Assembly (NCBI GenBank): GCA_021292105.1
Contig: CM037861.1
Location: 50,928,920-50,992,919 of the forward strand
Reading direction: 5' to 3'
DNA length: 64,000 nt
DNA from: Anadara kagoshimensis
Taxonomy: Eukaryota; Mollusca; Bivalvia; Arcoida; Arcidae
The notes under the pieces were generated by a model that saw only the letters and a list, made by a program, of their open reading frames with translations, did no database searches and was not told where the DNA came from. The translations under genes and the position numbers were made by a program. This document shows, one piece after another, positions 1 to 11,709 of the stretch (its first letter is position 1; the number at the start of each line of letters is the position of its first letter).

Positions 1-863
1 GGGTTGGGTTAAGATTTATTTTTTTGTGTTTAAAATGACCATTAGTAATTTCTTTAAAAATATTGGAAGACCATAAATGCTGTTATGTATGTTTTACTGT
101 TGCCGAGTATATTTTTCAGATAACTTTCATTTTATATAAAATAAGAAAAATTTATTGTGAACAATTCCATATCATATATTTTCACTATTCAAGTCAAAAC
201 AAGATAATGTTTCTGACTTGCCACCGTGAATTCTTCGCGTATATTATTACCATCGAATCTGCCTTAAAAACCACCTCTACACAAGAGTTGCTTGCTTTTA
301 AAGGCCGGTAAAATTATATTGCAATTGCTCTTTATTCATGTTATTTAAACTTGCATATTAGGGCCACCTGGCCATAAAACCACGCTTATTACATCTCCTA
401 TGTGACAAATATACACAGGTTTGACTGTACTATAACCACACTCGTAGGGAGTTTATACAGTGATCAAAATGCACTTTTGATTTTCTTGTTTGCTTTTTTG
501 TTTGTTTGTTTTTGGCTTTTGATTGCTGTTGCCAAAGACAAATTTTCAGCTTCAAATTATTTTCTTCCTATTTACGTATTTCGTCAAACTGCAGAAAGCA
601 ATGTTATAAGCTTGAAGCGATCTTACGTGTACATTCCCAGATATCTTAAAAATTAACAAAACAAATGAAGATTTCATTTTTTCTAGATTTCGGTTAAGGA
701 AATCTAAGTTGATTAAAGAATGATTTTGACACCAGAGAAATGGATAAAAAAGTAAAAAAGTAAATTTAAGTTGAAAAATATGTACTTGTCCTTGGTAATA
801 GCCAAACTTATGCCTGATAAAAAAGAATGGTGTAAATAATTGTTATTTGTATTTTATTTACAG

Positions 864-2439
864 TAACCATGAGAAGATCTACTTGGTTTCCGTTAACAAG
901 TCTGCTGATTTTATTAATAGCCACAGTTATATGTTTTGTTGGACATTGCAATTCTAGAAGAAAAAACCTTACATTCGTGTGTGGGATATTATTTGTTTTA
1001 GCTGGTAAGTGTGCAAAATTTGGGACTAAAACGAGCAATTGGTGTTATACGTAACAGTCCCAAAACACAGTGAAAACTTCGAAAACTGGTAAATTAAGTT
1101 ACACACTTCCACCAGGCCCAGGGAAGTGTCGGAGTCCGGGTGATCTGGAAGGGTAAGCATTTCCTACCCACCTACATCTGCACGCAAAACATAAAAATCA
1201 GTACAGAAGCAGAGACATATCAATATGAAAGGAAAGCTGATTTTCAGGAACTCATTTAGACTTACAAAAAAAGCGATGCTGATTGAGAGAGTTTCACTTA
1301 CAAAAATACACATTATCAGTCATTTAAAATATTTTATGGCGTAAGCATTGATTAGACTCACAGTGATGCATCTTATCAATGATCTGTAATTTTTTAAAAA
1401 TGTTAAAATATCGATATGTACATTTACTTATCTTCACGGCTTGTCAGGAGCCAAGACTTTAGCTATACACATGTTCACACAATGACATACAGTCAGCCAG
1501 TTGTCGATATGTTCGTGTGTTAAAACAACAGATAGCTAATGGATGATCCATCGACTGTGTGATCCTACATGACTTAAGCTTTCCCAGGGACATATAATAA
1601 ATAAGCACACTTTAAATTAACTTTGACTCGTTTTATTTTTCTTTCTTTGTTATTACCGATCAGTCGTTGAACATTAGAGCTTTATGATTTTCGCGTTATG
1701 TTTAATTTAGCAAAATGTTTCTTTTGGGTTAAAAGTCAAGCTTTTGGGATTTCATTCATCAGGAAAAGTTCAAGGTATCGGATCACATGGATAAATAGAC
1801 GTATACAACCATAGATTACCATCTCTGTCAACAAACAGAAACAAAACATAATCAATATATTTTAAGAAATGTTTATAATTGAATTTGCATTTTATAAATT
1901 AATGAAATGTAATACATAAATAAATAAATAAAAAAATAAAAATAAAAAACCAACTTAAAACGAAAACTGAAATTGAGAACATTTGAAATCTGAAATAGTT
2001 TAGAATTTTTTTTTTATACTTTTAGTTTTATATAATCAATTACATAATTTGATAGTTATCAATAGATTTTAAAGTATTGGAAATTAGTGAAAAGATTAGC
2101 TGTTTTAAAATTGTTGAAAGATGCTGAAAATTGACAACTGCATAGAGCAACCACTCTTTATTTAAATGTAGAATACATTCATATTTATTTTGATCCACAC
2201 TCCGTTCACACCAACGGTTGTGGAATAAGCGGTATGACTATCCTCTCCTAAAGTACTATAAAACTCGTGTTTAATGAGGGACACCTGATTATGTAATAAG
2301 TGGTATGATTGGCCCTACAAACCGCGCGCGGTAACTGACCATTGGGTGTAAAATTCCCAAAGGTAAGCCCCTCCGAATCAAGATTCAAGATTCTTTATTA
2401 CACTCTGTACCACGGAGGTGGTATTAAAGGTTAAACTAT

Positions 2440-2526
<87 letters not shown>

Positions 2527-5335
2527 GCGGTACACATATAACAAAATTATATTACAACAAAATATATATTAAAACGATTTACAATAATTACTCAGGATGA
2601 TAGATATCAATAGATACATGTTATAAACAGGAAAAAAAGAAATAAAAGTTGATATCTAAGTATAATATTTTAAACCCTCTTTTAGAAATTTGCATAAATT
2701 TAACAGTTCAACTTTATTTGTACTAGTCATTAACATTTGTAATTTTAGAATATTTGGTCTGATATAATATTTTTCCTTTATATATTTTTTTCTATTATTT
2801 TCAAAAAAGCTACATTCCAATAAAAAATGATACAGATACAGTGTCAAGTCTGGCGTTTAATAAGCCGTAATTCCAGCGCGTGTATCTTGTTGTGTTTGTG
2901 TTCAAGCACAGTATTTGATAATACCTCAATTGAAACAACAGTCATAAAATGTAGAATATTTTAAAATTTAGAAGAAACACATGATACAAAATGCCTTTAG
3001 CAAAACCTGTCACATCAGTAGTTATATAAAACAACAAACTTCCCATATCTCTTGTTGATAAAGTCTGGGAAATACTTAATCATGTTAATGTAGACAGCTC
3101 ATGTAAGATAGTAAGAACTGTTAGCAAAGACAATAAAATGGTTTGGATGTCTCAATCAAAAACAAACACACCAGTCCATGTTCAAATCACAGTACTAAAG
3201 CATTTAGTGAACTTTGAAACTGATAAATTAAGGAAGTAAGGCCGGGTGATCCGAAAGGATAAGCACAGCTACATCCGTGACGTGAGTAATTTAAATTTAA
3301 GTTTTATTCTAAACAGCTATGCATGATAACGATAGGGAAAAATCGAAAACATCCCTAAACTTATAGGACAAAATTTAAAAAAGAAATATTTGCATTCTTC
3401 GCGAAATGTAACTGATAATATATTAATTGATTTATCTGGTAACAGTTTCCCAGTAAAGATTTCTTAAAGAAGCTATATCGATTGTTATATTAAACTTAGT
3501 AATGGAATTACTGTTTATAATATGATTGACAAGGAGTTACAAAAGGTGATGATAATTATATCTAAGACTGGTGTTGTCTTGATCTGTTGATTAAATTAGT
3601 AATAACTAGGCAAGCTACTATCGTATGGGTCCACCCATCATCGGTTATTTTTGCGTCATAATTCATCACTGTCTTCATCGCGGTTTGCATTTAGCGCAAT
3701 CAGCAGATAACATATTCGACATCGATATTTTCCTCCTTTTCATATAAAAAAGGCTACAACTGATACAAGTTGATAAAAGTCTCTAGAAAAATATTACTTT
3801 TTAAAATAGACAGTAACCAAGATAAGGTTACATTGGCTTCTAGTAACTGGCTACTTATGGATGGTAACTTAATTACTAAAAACAAACCTCACGTGTAGAA
3901 GAAAAGAAAAATACTAGTTACATTGTTATATGCAAAAAGTGTATTGAAAAAAATACAATAAATGTTCCCCCATGTGTAAGTTTATTCCTAAATTACAATA
4001 AAACCCATGTTCAACCTAGGGTCACATGTGCATTAATGTTAGCATACCATCTAACTAATCTTTTTGTCCACAAGTCAAATAGTTATGAGTTTATTTTGCT
4101 CATCTCGTTAACTATTTTACTGTTATATGATAGTCGTATATATGGCATTATAAAACATATACCTTAGTCCAAAGGTGGTTTAAATATCGGGAATATATTT
4201 CGTTAAATCCTTGTCTTCGTATTGAGAGGCATGGTAGTTTTTTTTTAAAAACTGCATTCAATAATTATTTTGTTAAAATATTGACAGTTTTAATGCTGAA
4301 TTCTGATTTGGTCAAATGCAGTGATATGTGTAGCTAAAAAAGTAAAAATCACACCGACCACTACACTCATTTTCACTATATGTTCATATAAAGCATTGCA
4401 GCCGATCAAATCATCGGTCTACTAAATATTTAGGAATTTGTTCAAATGTGTTAAAAAGCTGTCCGTTTTTATCTTCTGTCCTATGCTTTCGCTCAAATGT
4501 CCAATGCCGCCTTATCTGAACACTTATTAACATTATTTTGAGTGAAATTTAAAACTACACTTCTTGCAAAAACATGTTGATATAGAGCATTGTGACTGAT
4601 CCACCTATGTAACACACTTATTGACATTGTTTTGTGTTAAATTAATGTGACCATGAACTGAACATTATGACAAAATGGTTTCAGACATGGTTTTCCCATA
4701 GGATTATCTCCGATTATTACTTACATAACTTCCAATAATTAAATTGTCTAGCCTACTTAGACGATGTGCTGATATATAGTGTGTTACTTCTACTTGCAGG
4801 TCTCTGTACACTTGTCGGTATTATACTATATATAGGCAGCATAACAGAAGAAGTGGGCAATAAAGGGAAAGGAAACCAAGGTGAAGATCCTAAATTTGAA
4901 TATTGGTACGGTTCTTCTTTCATGATGGCAGTGTGTTCATTTGCCTTGACTGAATTGTCGGGAGTATTCTCTGTGTATCTATACATTACACGATATAAGC
5001 ATTCACAACGAAAGAAAGTGCAAAAAATGTTAAAAACTGAAGCAAATGATAGAAGCAATAGGTGGCGTTATAGAAAATCTCCGTCACAATCACGTGATCG
5101 ATCACAGTCGCGAGAACGCTCTAGAGATCCATCATTAAGCAGGTCTGAGAGTTATTTTACATATACCCCTATTTCAGAAACAACATCACATGAATTATCA
5201 AATTATACTTTTCCTAGAGAAGTATCAAGAAATACAATATCAACGACAGTAGACACACATCAACCACGTGACATGCAACGTGATCATATGCCTGTTCCAT
5301 CGGAAAATACATTTAGACGAACCACCCCAGTGTAG
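864..5335 (+). CDS. CACNG2-like: Stargazin/TARP-like voltage-dependent calcium channel gamma subunit (3' part, two coding exons)
   Basis: Two exons, 864..1004 and 4800..5335, join in phase: GCT-G|GT gives Ala-Gly, with a TTTATTTACAG acceptor, a GTAAGT donor and a CTACTTGCAG acceptor. The product is a four-helix PMP22/claudin-family membrane protein. Known TARPs traffic and tune AMPA-type glutamate receptors and relate to Ca-channel gamma subunits. Seen here: the second helix (WFPLTSLLILLIATVICFVG), the third (about LTFVCGILFVLAG-LCTLVGIILYIG), the fourth (about FMMAVCSFALTELSGVFSVY), then a cytoplasmic tail. The tail has Arg/Ser repeats (SRDRSQSRERSRDPSLSRS), like the phosphorylated RS stretch of stargazin, and ends in RRTTPV, the stargazin PDZ ligand for PSD-95-type scaffolds. 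The first exon opens in phase 1, so helix 1 and the extracellular loop lie upstream, outside the window or in unseen exons. The in-frame ATG at 869 is internal to helix 2 and is not taken as the start. Assignment to TARP rather than gamma-1/6 rests on the tail. Confidence 0.9.
1050..1185 (+). repeat. Dispersed repeat family A (copy 1)
   Basis: The block runs from GAAAACTGGTAAATTAAGTT through a CCGGGTGATC/TGGAAGGGTAAGCA end. Related blocks occur at about 3160-3285, 6760-6905, 41710-41800, 42050-42170 and 63535-63700, and in reverse at 51149-51225. The shared skeleton is: CATACCAGTCCATGTTCAAAT, then TTTGAAAACTGGTAAATTAAG, then ACCGGGTGCTCCGGAAGGGT, then AAGCACTTCCTG. It has no ORF and is likely a non-autonomous element. 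Confidence 0.7.
2380..2847 (-). mobile_element. LINE 3' end fragment (C-terminus of a CR1/L2-like ORF plus 3' UTR)
   Basis: On the minus strand, 2847..2656 encodes 63 residues with a cysteine motif in YLYHFLLECSFFENNRKKYI. This resembles the zinc-knuckle tail after the reverse transcriptase of CR1/L2-type LINEs. An AT-rich 3' UTR, a long TA run and an end made of repeated AATCTTG units (minus-strand reading of CAAGATTCAAGATTC near 2382) follow. Such short tandem 3' tails are typical of that LINE group. The 5' portion is absent. The family name is my inference. Confidence 0.5.
2443..2521. repeat. (TA)n microsatellite
   Basis: About 39 uninterrupted TA units lie inside the LINE 3' fragment. 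Any ORF through it is an artefact. Confidence 0.98.
3160..3285 (+). repeat. Dispersed repeat family A (copy 2)
   Basis: It contains ACACCAGTCCATGTTCAAAT, TTTGAAACTGATAAATTAAG and GGCCGGGTGATCCGAAAGGA in the same order as the other family A copies. It lies within the TARP intron. Confidence 0.65.
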
Positions 5336-5577
5336 AAAGTATAAAAACTATATATATTTAATTGACTTTAAATAGTAGAGCAGAAGGATTAGTAGTTTGT
5401 GTGTATATTTGTATGATCAGAGGAAGGAAGGCAGTATTGGAATACCTGGTATTATTACGTCATAAAGTCCCAAAAACGAATACCTCGAATAGTAGAATTA
5501 CAAAGTCATTCAGTTTGAGGATTTATATTTTAGAATATGAGAATCGATTATGTAAAAATGGATGATCTCTGAACAAG

Positions 5578-5638
5578 GAGGAGATAACTCTTCTTGTCAA
5601 GGACAAGTGGGAGATAACTCTTCTTGTCAATGGATTCA
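5578..5638 (+). repeat. Two tandem GGGAGATAACTCTTCTTGTC blocks in the TARP 3' UTR
   Basis: GGAGATAACTCTTCTTGTCAA occurs twice, about 32 bp apart. GGGAGATAACT blocks are abundant in molluscan genomes, which supports the lineage guess. Confidence 0.6.
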
Positions 5639-6010
5639 TTATTTTATACGCGTTGTCTTTGTTTAAGAGTTTGGGTGTATGAAATATGAGTGTAATTTGA
5701 TTGATGTATATTTAGCAGGACAATTTTATAACATATTCATCCTTATGTAACCACATATATGCCCAAATATTTGTTTTAAATGTGTTCCTCATAACTGTTG
5801 TCTAAACTACTGTCAGTCGGTCAGTCCGTCAGTCAAAAAGTCCTATCACTTTTCATACCGTACGTACGTTAGTTCATATACAATATCACAGTAACGTCTC
5901 AATTTTGTACAAATTGCTTTTGTATGGTAAAATACACCTTATTTTATTTTACACCATGTCTTATTGTCTTCATTTAAAATGTACTTGATGTGCAACACTG
6001 GCTTCCAAAA

Positions 6011-6016
6011 AATAAA
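6011..6016 (+). terminator. Candidate polyadenylation signal of the TARP gene
   Basis: The first clear AATAAA hexamer after the stop codon at 5333-5335 gives a 3' UTR of about 0.7 kb. Hexamer only; the cleavage site is not known. Confidence 0.4.
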
Positions 6017-6759
6017 GCGTTTGGGATTAAATGCCATGGGGTTCATAAAGATTTTACTATAATCCTGATACACTCCATTTTCCATTACCAAATCCAACAG
6101 AACATCTACAAGAACAATTATTGACCCTGGTATATTGCAGGCCTATATGCTTATAAAGACACTTAAAACGTTTTATGACAGCCACGATAAGCATTAAGTT
6201 TCTGTATCCATATTTGTTCTAGATACATTTGATATCCAATAATTCCATGTTCCTTTCATTATCAATTTATTTGATTTCAATTCGGACTTGTGGGTGTAGC
6301 TAGCTTCCTTTCCATTGCACCCGACCTCAATTCCCTAGTGAGACTTTGCGTGTTTGACTGAAATTGCGTTTTCAAAGTTTATACTTTGCTTTTGGGATTG
6401 TAATTTGGACATGAACGGGTATGTTTGTGTTTCACGTTTTGAAAGTATCGGTATTTTTGACAAAGACCCATGATTAAGATCGCTTGAACTAGAAACGTTA
6501 TACATTTTACTAACTTGATTTTACTATTTGAAACCAAGGTTTCAAAATTCATTTCAATATTGGTTCATCCTTTAGTGTAAGCTTTTTCTATCTTTGCAGT
6601 GTTGCTTTTCAGTCTTAACGTCGCTTGGTGATAAATCGCGTGATGTGATTGAACAACATTCTGCAAAATGTCTAATACTTAATTATCTTTGTGATGCGCG
6701 CTCAAACTAAATAAGTTTCAATAATGCTAAAAGATGCGTCACGGAAAGAAGATGAATCA

Positions 6760-6905
6760 AACAAACAAATCATGTTCAAATTACAATTCGAAAAGCTGAT
6801 TACAATCAGAAAAGCTAGGTAAAACACTTTGAAAACTGGAATAAGTTAAGCACGTAAAGTTTCACCAGTTAACTGTTGACAGGTGCTCCAGAAGGGTAAA
6901 CACCT
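6760..6905 (+). repeat. Dispersed repeat family A (copy 3)
   Basis: It shows the family A order: ATCATGTTCAAATTACAAT, a TTTGAAAACTGGAATAAGTTAAG block, then GGTGCTCCAGAAGGGTAAACACC. Confidence 0.6.
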
Positions 6906-8678
6906 TTCAGTAATTGACTAGACAAACATTGGAGACCCAGGTGCAATAGGGCATTTGAATGACATACCTAATCCCGTAATAGGTAAGCTTTTTGAAATAT
7001 TAAGACTGTGCTATCGAACACATTTCACAACCTTTTATTTCAATATTTAAAGAGATAAAACACATACACCTACAGTATTATATTTCTTTACTTTGCTTTA
7101 ATTTAAATGAATTCAAAAATGTATACTTAAATACAGGAAATATAGAATGACAGAAATTGAAGGAAACGGTCAAAAGCAGAAATTTGCTTTTCTTTTGAGT
7201 CTGATTGCTCAGCATCTGAACATATGGTGCGCTTGGTTTACTTCGCTGTATTGTATGACTCTGCCAAACCCAACCAAATGCTAAACATTGCTTAATTCAA
7301 TCTGTGATATAATGCTGAATATAGTTTACAGCAGAGAATAACATGTCTTTCGACACTAGCCATAAACACGAAGCCAGTGGCATAACTCGATAAAGAAACA
7401 AGATTCTATACTCAATTGCACAGTCTATTAGACGCTCATCGTGCGACATTTCAGGAGACACCTTAGCAACAATTTTTCTTCCGTTAAAAATCAACGCTGT
7501 ATAGACAGAATGGTTGTTTTAAGCATTCAATAAGTCAGTGTAGAATAGTACTCTTTAGATAACTATAGTGTAATATTTCTCATATGGTTTCTTTATTGCG
7601 TTTAGTTATTATAAGGTGGTTCAGAAAACAACTTTCAATACTGCTTTAACTATAGGTGTGGAGAAAAGATGTTTTGTCATATTGAAAACTTCTATCAAAA
7701 CTGACTAGATGGACATCTCAAAACTAACTGGAGATAATAAAAGTTTTGTTCGTTATTTATTGCGCCACGTTCTCATAAGTTCCTATAAATCGTAGATTCC
7801 AAAAACAAAACGCACTATTCAACTAGTCTAACATTAACTATTTAAGAAACTGTGTAATCGAGAAGATTTTCGATGAAGGTTTTATCTGATAACAAAATCA
7901 ATTTTTGTAATTGTAACTTTCCGTGTGATGGGTACTACGTTGATATAGTCCCAATCAAAACTATTGTACATCATTACTTGACACCTGTCCAATGTCAGAT
8001 TCCAAATAACATTCGCCTCTTTATGCAATGAGAATAGTTTTCGCGATGGCGATGTATGCTGCAGTTATTAGTCAAATTGCAAATTCAAACAAATATTTGT
8101 CCACCATGCTGAATATGAGCTATCCTGAAACGTATCGAATGGCAAGACATCACAGAAACTCGGGTAATTACCACACTAAATACTTAAAATGACAAAATTG
8201 ATCTCGGGTTTTGCTGGCAAGTAACGGACATATTTTATTTGTTTCATTTATTTGCGCCAAAAGATTTATTTCTTTTGCGCCAATGTCTGTTGTTATGTAA
8301 CTGTTCTCGTCTGACGATGTCTGGCCATTGTTGACAACATGAAAATAATTATTTATTTAGTATAGGTACATATGTCTGACAAGATTTGGAACAGACTTTT
8401 TTCTCTTCCGTTTTTCACCGAGAAATATATCAATATTTTTATACGAGTGTATTAACTGAATGGAAACTCCAAATGAAAAACAACGTCGTTCTCTTTCTGT
8501 GTCTCTTCTCTCGCCGGGTGGTGTGTTAACAGTGCAGAGTGGCGACAATGTGAGATAAATTAGATATGCAGTAGTCCGTGTACCTGAAATGTGGGGACAA
8601 TGGTTTTCGTTGAAACAATGACAAATGTCCCCACATAATCTGATCCTACTCCTTGCAACTAACGTAACCTACCGTACA

Positions 8679-8842
8679 TAGGCAAACAACATTGACCTGT
8701 CACCTTGACCTTTTGATTTGATCATGGACAATGTATTTATATATTAACTGCGAATCCTAACGCAGCCCATATATTGGATGGATCCTCCTATATGAATATT
8801 CCCAATGGAAGGTCAAACGGAAAGTTCAATGCTGTTTGCCTA
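8679..8842. mobile_element. MITE with TAGGCAAACAACATTGACCT ends (family B, copy 1)
   Basis: The 164 bp element starts TAGGCAAACAACATTGACCT and ends with its inverted counterpart (TTCAATGCTGTTTGCCTA). There is no coding capacity. Related copies lie at 9477..9704 and 54414..54612, and a half copy near 16390-16430. Confidence 0.75.
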
Positions 8843-8899
8843 TAAACCCGAAACTACTGATCACTAGACGAACACCTATAAACCACACAAGTTGGAAGA

Positions 8900-9200
8900 T
8901 TTTATAGGTTTAAATTTTGAAGGTCACTATGTGACCTTGAACCTAAGTCAAAATTAACCAGCTTTGCAAACTACAATGGTCTTGGACCTGACAACATCCA
9001 TGTCAAGTTGAATCTGCAACTAATCACAGAATACACATACATTGAGACCACTGACCCGTGTAAGAACATATTTCTATACCACTGATCACATGCTATACAC
9101 ACGGTTTTAATATTGACGATCACTGTGACTTTGAATGTGGGTCGGTCAAAATCAACCAGCTTTGCAAACTTGAAAGGGTTTGGATCTGCCAAAATCCATA
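8900..9200. repeat. Two degenerate copies of a GTCAAAATcAACCAGCTTTG block
   Basis: GTCAAAATTAACCAGCTTTG (about 8948) recurs as GTCAAAATCAACCAGCTTTG (about 9147), each just after a GGTCACTatGTGACCTTGAA-like stretch and followed by a GG(T/G)(C/T)TTGGA(C/T)CTG block. The period is about 200 bp. The ORF readings across it have no recognisable product. Confidence 0.55.
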
Positions 9201-9476
9201 ACAACCGATTCAGAAGTCGTTTAAGTGAAACGTTTAAAAGACGAATAAGTACAATAGAAGACAAGACAAAATACCGTTTGAACACCTATTGAGAAGTCCC
9301 CGACATGAGCTAAGAATGCACTAAACAAAAAATTCTTGATTACACATCTTCAGGAAAATATCCCCAATGATGCCACGGGTATAAATTTATTATATAGAAT
9401 CACTAACATAGATAAGTGCTGTTTACAGATGTTTTGATTAATTTTGCAAACTTAATGGAGCTAAATCAATGACATA

Positions 9477-9704
9477 TAGGCAAACAACATTGGCCTTTCA
9501 TAAGAAATATTCATAAAGAAGGATCCACCCAATACCTGGGTAGTGTTAGGATTGGCAGTAAATCTTAATATATTTACAAGGCATGATTAGTGTTCACATT
9601 ATGTAGACAGAATAAGCATGCGTGATGCCTATAACTAAATGAACTCGTCCATCTTAAATATTTAAATCGAAGGTCAAACGGCAAGGTCAATGTTGCTTCC
9701 CTTT
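9477..9704. mobile_element. MITE family B (copy 2, diverged right end)
   Basis: It begins TAGGCAAACAACATTGGCCT. The right end is AGGTCAATGTTGCTTCCCTT, a damaged inverted counterpart. The interior shares the GGATCCaCCCAATAcCTGGG-like core seen in reverse in copy 1. Confidence 0.65.
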
Positions 9705-10050
9705 ATAAATAGGCACCGGTGGTTAAATTCAAAACTTATCTTTGTGTATGTAGTAGAAAAAGTTATCAATTAAATTTGGAAGGTATTTTATCATTTATTT
9801 GCGGTTAAAAAGTCCCACGCAGAATATACACTTTCCTTAAACTATCAATTTAACAAGAACTCTCTTGAGCAAAGAAAAACCCGCCCCCAACATTTAATGT
9901 TTTCCAATGAACCTTTGCGGGGTATAACTATTTCTAGAGATACAGTATTACATTAAAGGTGGTATGCTATTTAGTACATGCATCTATGTGTACATTTTGT
10001 AAAGGCCCTAGTGAACCATTTATTATCAATCATAACATTTTACAGAAGCT

Positions 10051-10153
10051 CAGACCCCGGGATCACGAACAATACTTATAAACTAGTTTTTATATATATT
10101 TTTTAAAATAAGTTTTTGCTTAAGTCAAGTATTGTTCGTGAGCACGGGGCCTG
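10051..10153. repeat. Hairpin element with CACGAACAATACTT arms
   Basis: The left arm 10051-10081 (CAGACCCCGGGATCACGAAC...) is the inverted counterpart of 10122-10153 (...GTTCGTGAGCACGGGGCCTG). An AT-rich 40 bp loop separates them. MITE-like, no coding. Confidence 0.65.
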
Positions 10154-10253
10154 TTGTATTTTTAGTTATTCAGTTGGTTATGTGTTCGTTCTGTAAATGG
10201 GAGGTCAAGGTGCAATTCCAAACCATATGAAAGCAAAGCCAAGACTTATGTGT

Positions 10254-10495
10254 AACAGGAAAGAGAAAAATGCAGGGTCGGACTGGGGATCGAACCCGGG
10301 ACCTCCCGCACTATAGGCAGGTGCTCTAGCACTGAGCTACCCAGACCGCTACATTTCTCCCTTCCTTTTTTTCGATTCAGCTCCCTTGAATCGAAACCAC
10401 AAGGTTCCACCCTGGGACCAACCTTTTGGCCGGCCACTTCCCAGGGTCGGGTTCAATCCCCGGTCCGACCCTGCATTTTTTCTATTTCCTGTTAC
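10254..10495 (-). mobile_element. tRNA-headed short element flanked by inverted repeats
   Basis: On the minus strand GCGGTCTGGGTAGCTCAGTG (A-box-like) is followed by GGGATTCGATCCC-type B-box sequence around 10285, as in tRNA-derived SINE heads. The outer arms are inverted copies of each other: 10254-10290 (AACAGGAAAGAGAAAAATGC...) and 10448-10495 (...GCATTTTTTCTATTTCCTGT). The acceptor stem is not that of an intact tRNA. Confidence 0.6.
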
Positions 10496-11500
10496 ATATG
10501 AATGGTAGTGAATGTCCTATTGCCAATTATTCATCATGAAAATCATGGGATTCTTTTGATAGAACATGCACAGCTGTTTTTGCTAATTGCCATGATCCTT
10601 GCATAAGTATACAATGCTGCAACTATAGCTAAAGTCGTAGATATCTTTATATAAGTGACCACATGTTCCCCAAAACAAACAACATAACAATACATCAGCA
10701 TAATTTAATATCTTTATTTCATGTTTTAAAAGAAAAACAATTTTTCTTAATAATACATCATACAATAAATATTGTATTTAAAAATTTAAAATTCTTTTAT
10801 AATATCGATGAATATTAACCATCAAAATTGATCATTAACAGAATCTAAATGTGTATATTGACTAGTATTGTAGGAATTATTAAGAACACCTGTTCTACAG
10901 GTAAGCAAACTTGTGCTTATCTCCTAAACGAGTCTGAATCAAATGTCCCAGGATTGCAAATCCAATATTGCATGCATCTTTTGGACTTTTTTGAGTTCAG
11001 GAAAGTGTCTTTGGCTACATTCAGGTGAGGTGAAACAAATAATAACTGGATATCATTTTTGGATTTATTTAATTTCTCTAAACTGTGCCATTTGTATTGG
11101 TTTTGAAGATAGATATAAGCCATTTAGTTTAATTGTATAAATAAGTTAAGATTACTAATCTCAACACCTCCACACCCCCTGTAGCCTATTTTAGACAACA
11201 GATCTCATGAAATGTTGACTAAAATCAGTGAATAATAGCATTAAATTATTGTGTAGAGACAAAATTTATAATTAATAACAGTAGGATAAAAAATTTTATC
11301 ATAAATATTATAAACACATTTTCAGTGTCAGATTTTCTGAATTTTATCACAAGACTCTCATAAAATTACTTGAACCAAGATCCATTTTCTCAATATTTCA
11401 TAACTGGCTAACAGCTTAATACTGTTATGGCATATAATGTGACATGTGCCATGTGACTGTTACCAAGTATAATACTCGGAGAGAATTAGCAGTTGTGTTC

Positions 11501-11506
11501 TTTATT
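11501..11506 (-). terminator. Candidate polyadenylation signal of SEC31A
   Basis: TTTATT on the + strand (AATAAA on the minus strand) lies 204 bp past the stop codon. Further hexamers occur toward 10.7 kb, so the true site is uncertain. Confidence 0.3.
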
Positions 11507-11709
11507 CGATTACACACTCAATGTCCTCTACTTTTTGAATATTAGCGATTTAAGAATTTACTGTTAATTTCTCCATTTAATTACACAGTCACTGTTCCTC
11601 TCTCCTTTGTTTTAATATTAAAGCCATGTAAGCTGATAGTGTTTTAAATTCTCCCAAACTTCCCAAATCTTTGGCTGTAGTAGTTATAGTACTGTATCTT
11701 CATAAACTT

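Larger units (their letters stand above)
1005..4799 (+). other. Last intron of the TARP gene, filled with repeats
   Basis: The intron has GT at 1005 and AG at 4798-4799. It holds two copies of a dispersed repeat (about 1050-1185 and 3160-3285; consensus shared with 6.83, 42.1 and 63.6 kb), a LINE 3' fragment at about 2380-2847 and a long TA run. I see no conserved coding exon in the remainder. Confidence 0.7.
5336..10245. other. Intergenic region between the TARP gene and SEC31A
   Basis: Apart from the TARP 3' UTR and the repeats listed separately, I see no gene here. The readings of 60-104 codons lack domains, splice-site support and family resemblance. Confidence 0.6.

Noticed and set aside
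63..1054. Readings at 63-311, 402-656 and the 61-codon reading running past 1004 as separate genes
   Set aside because: The first two lack any resemblance and lie in the upstream intron. The third reads through the TARP splice donor at 1005.
2418..2600. 60-codon ORF of alternating Ile-Tyr
   Set aside because: Produced by the (TA)n run.
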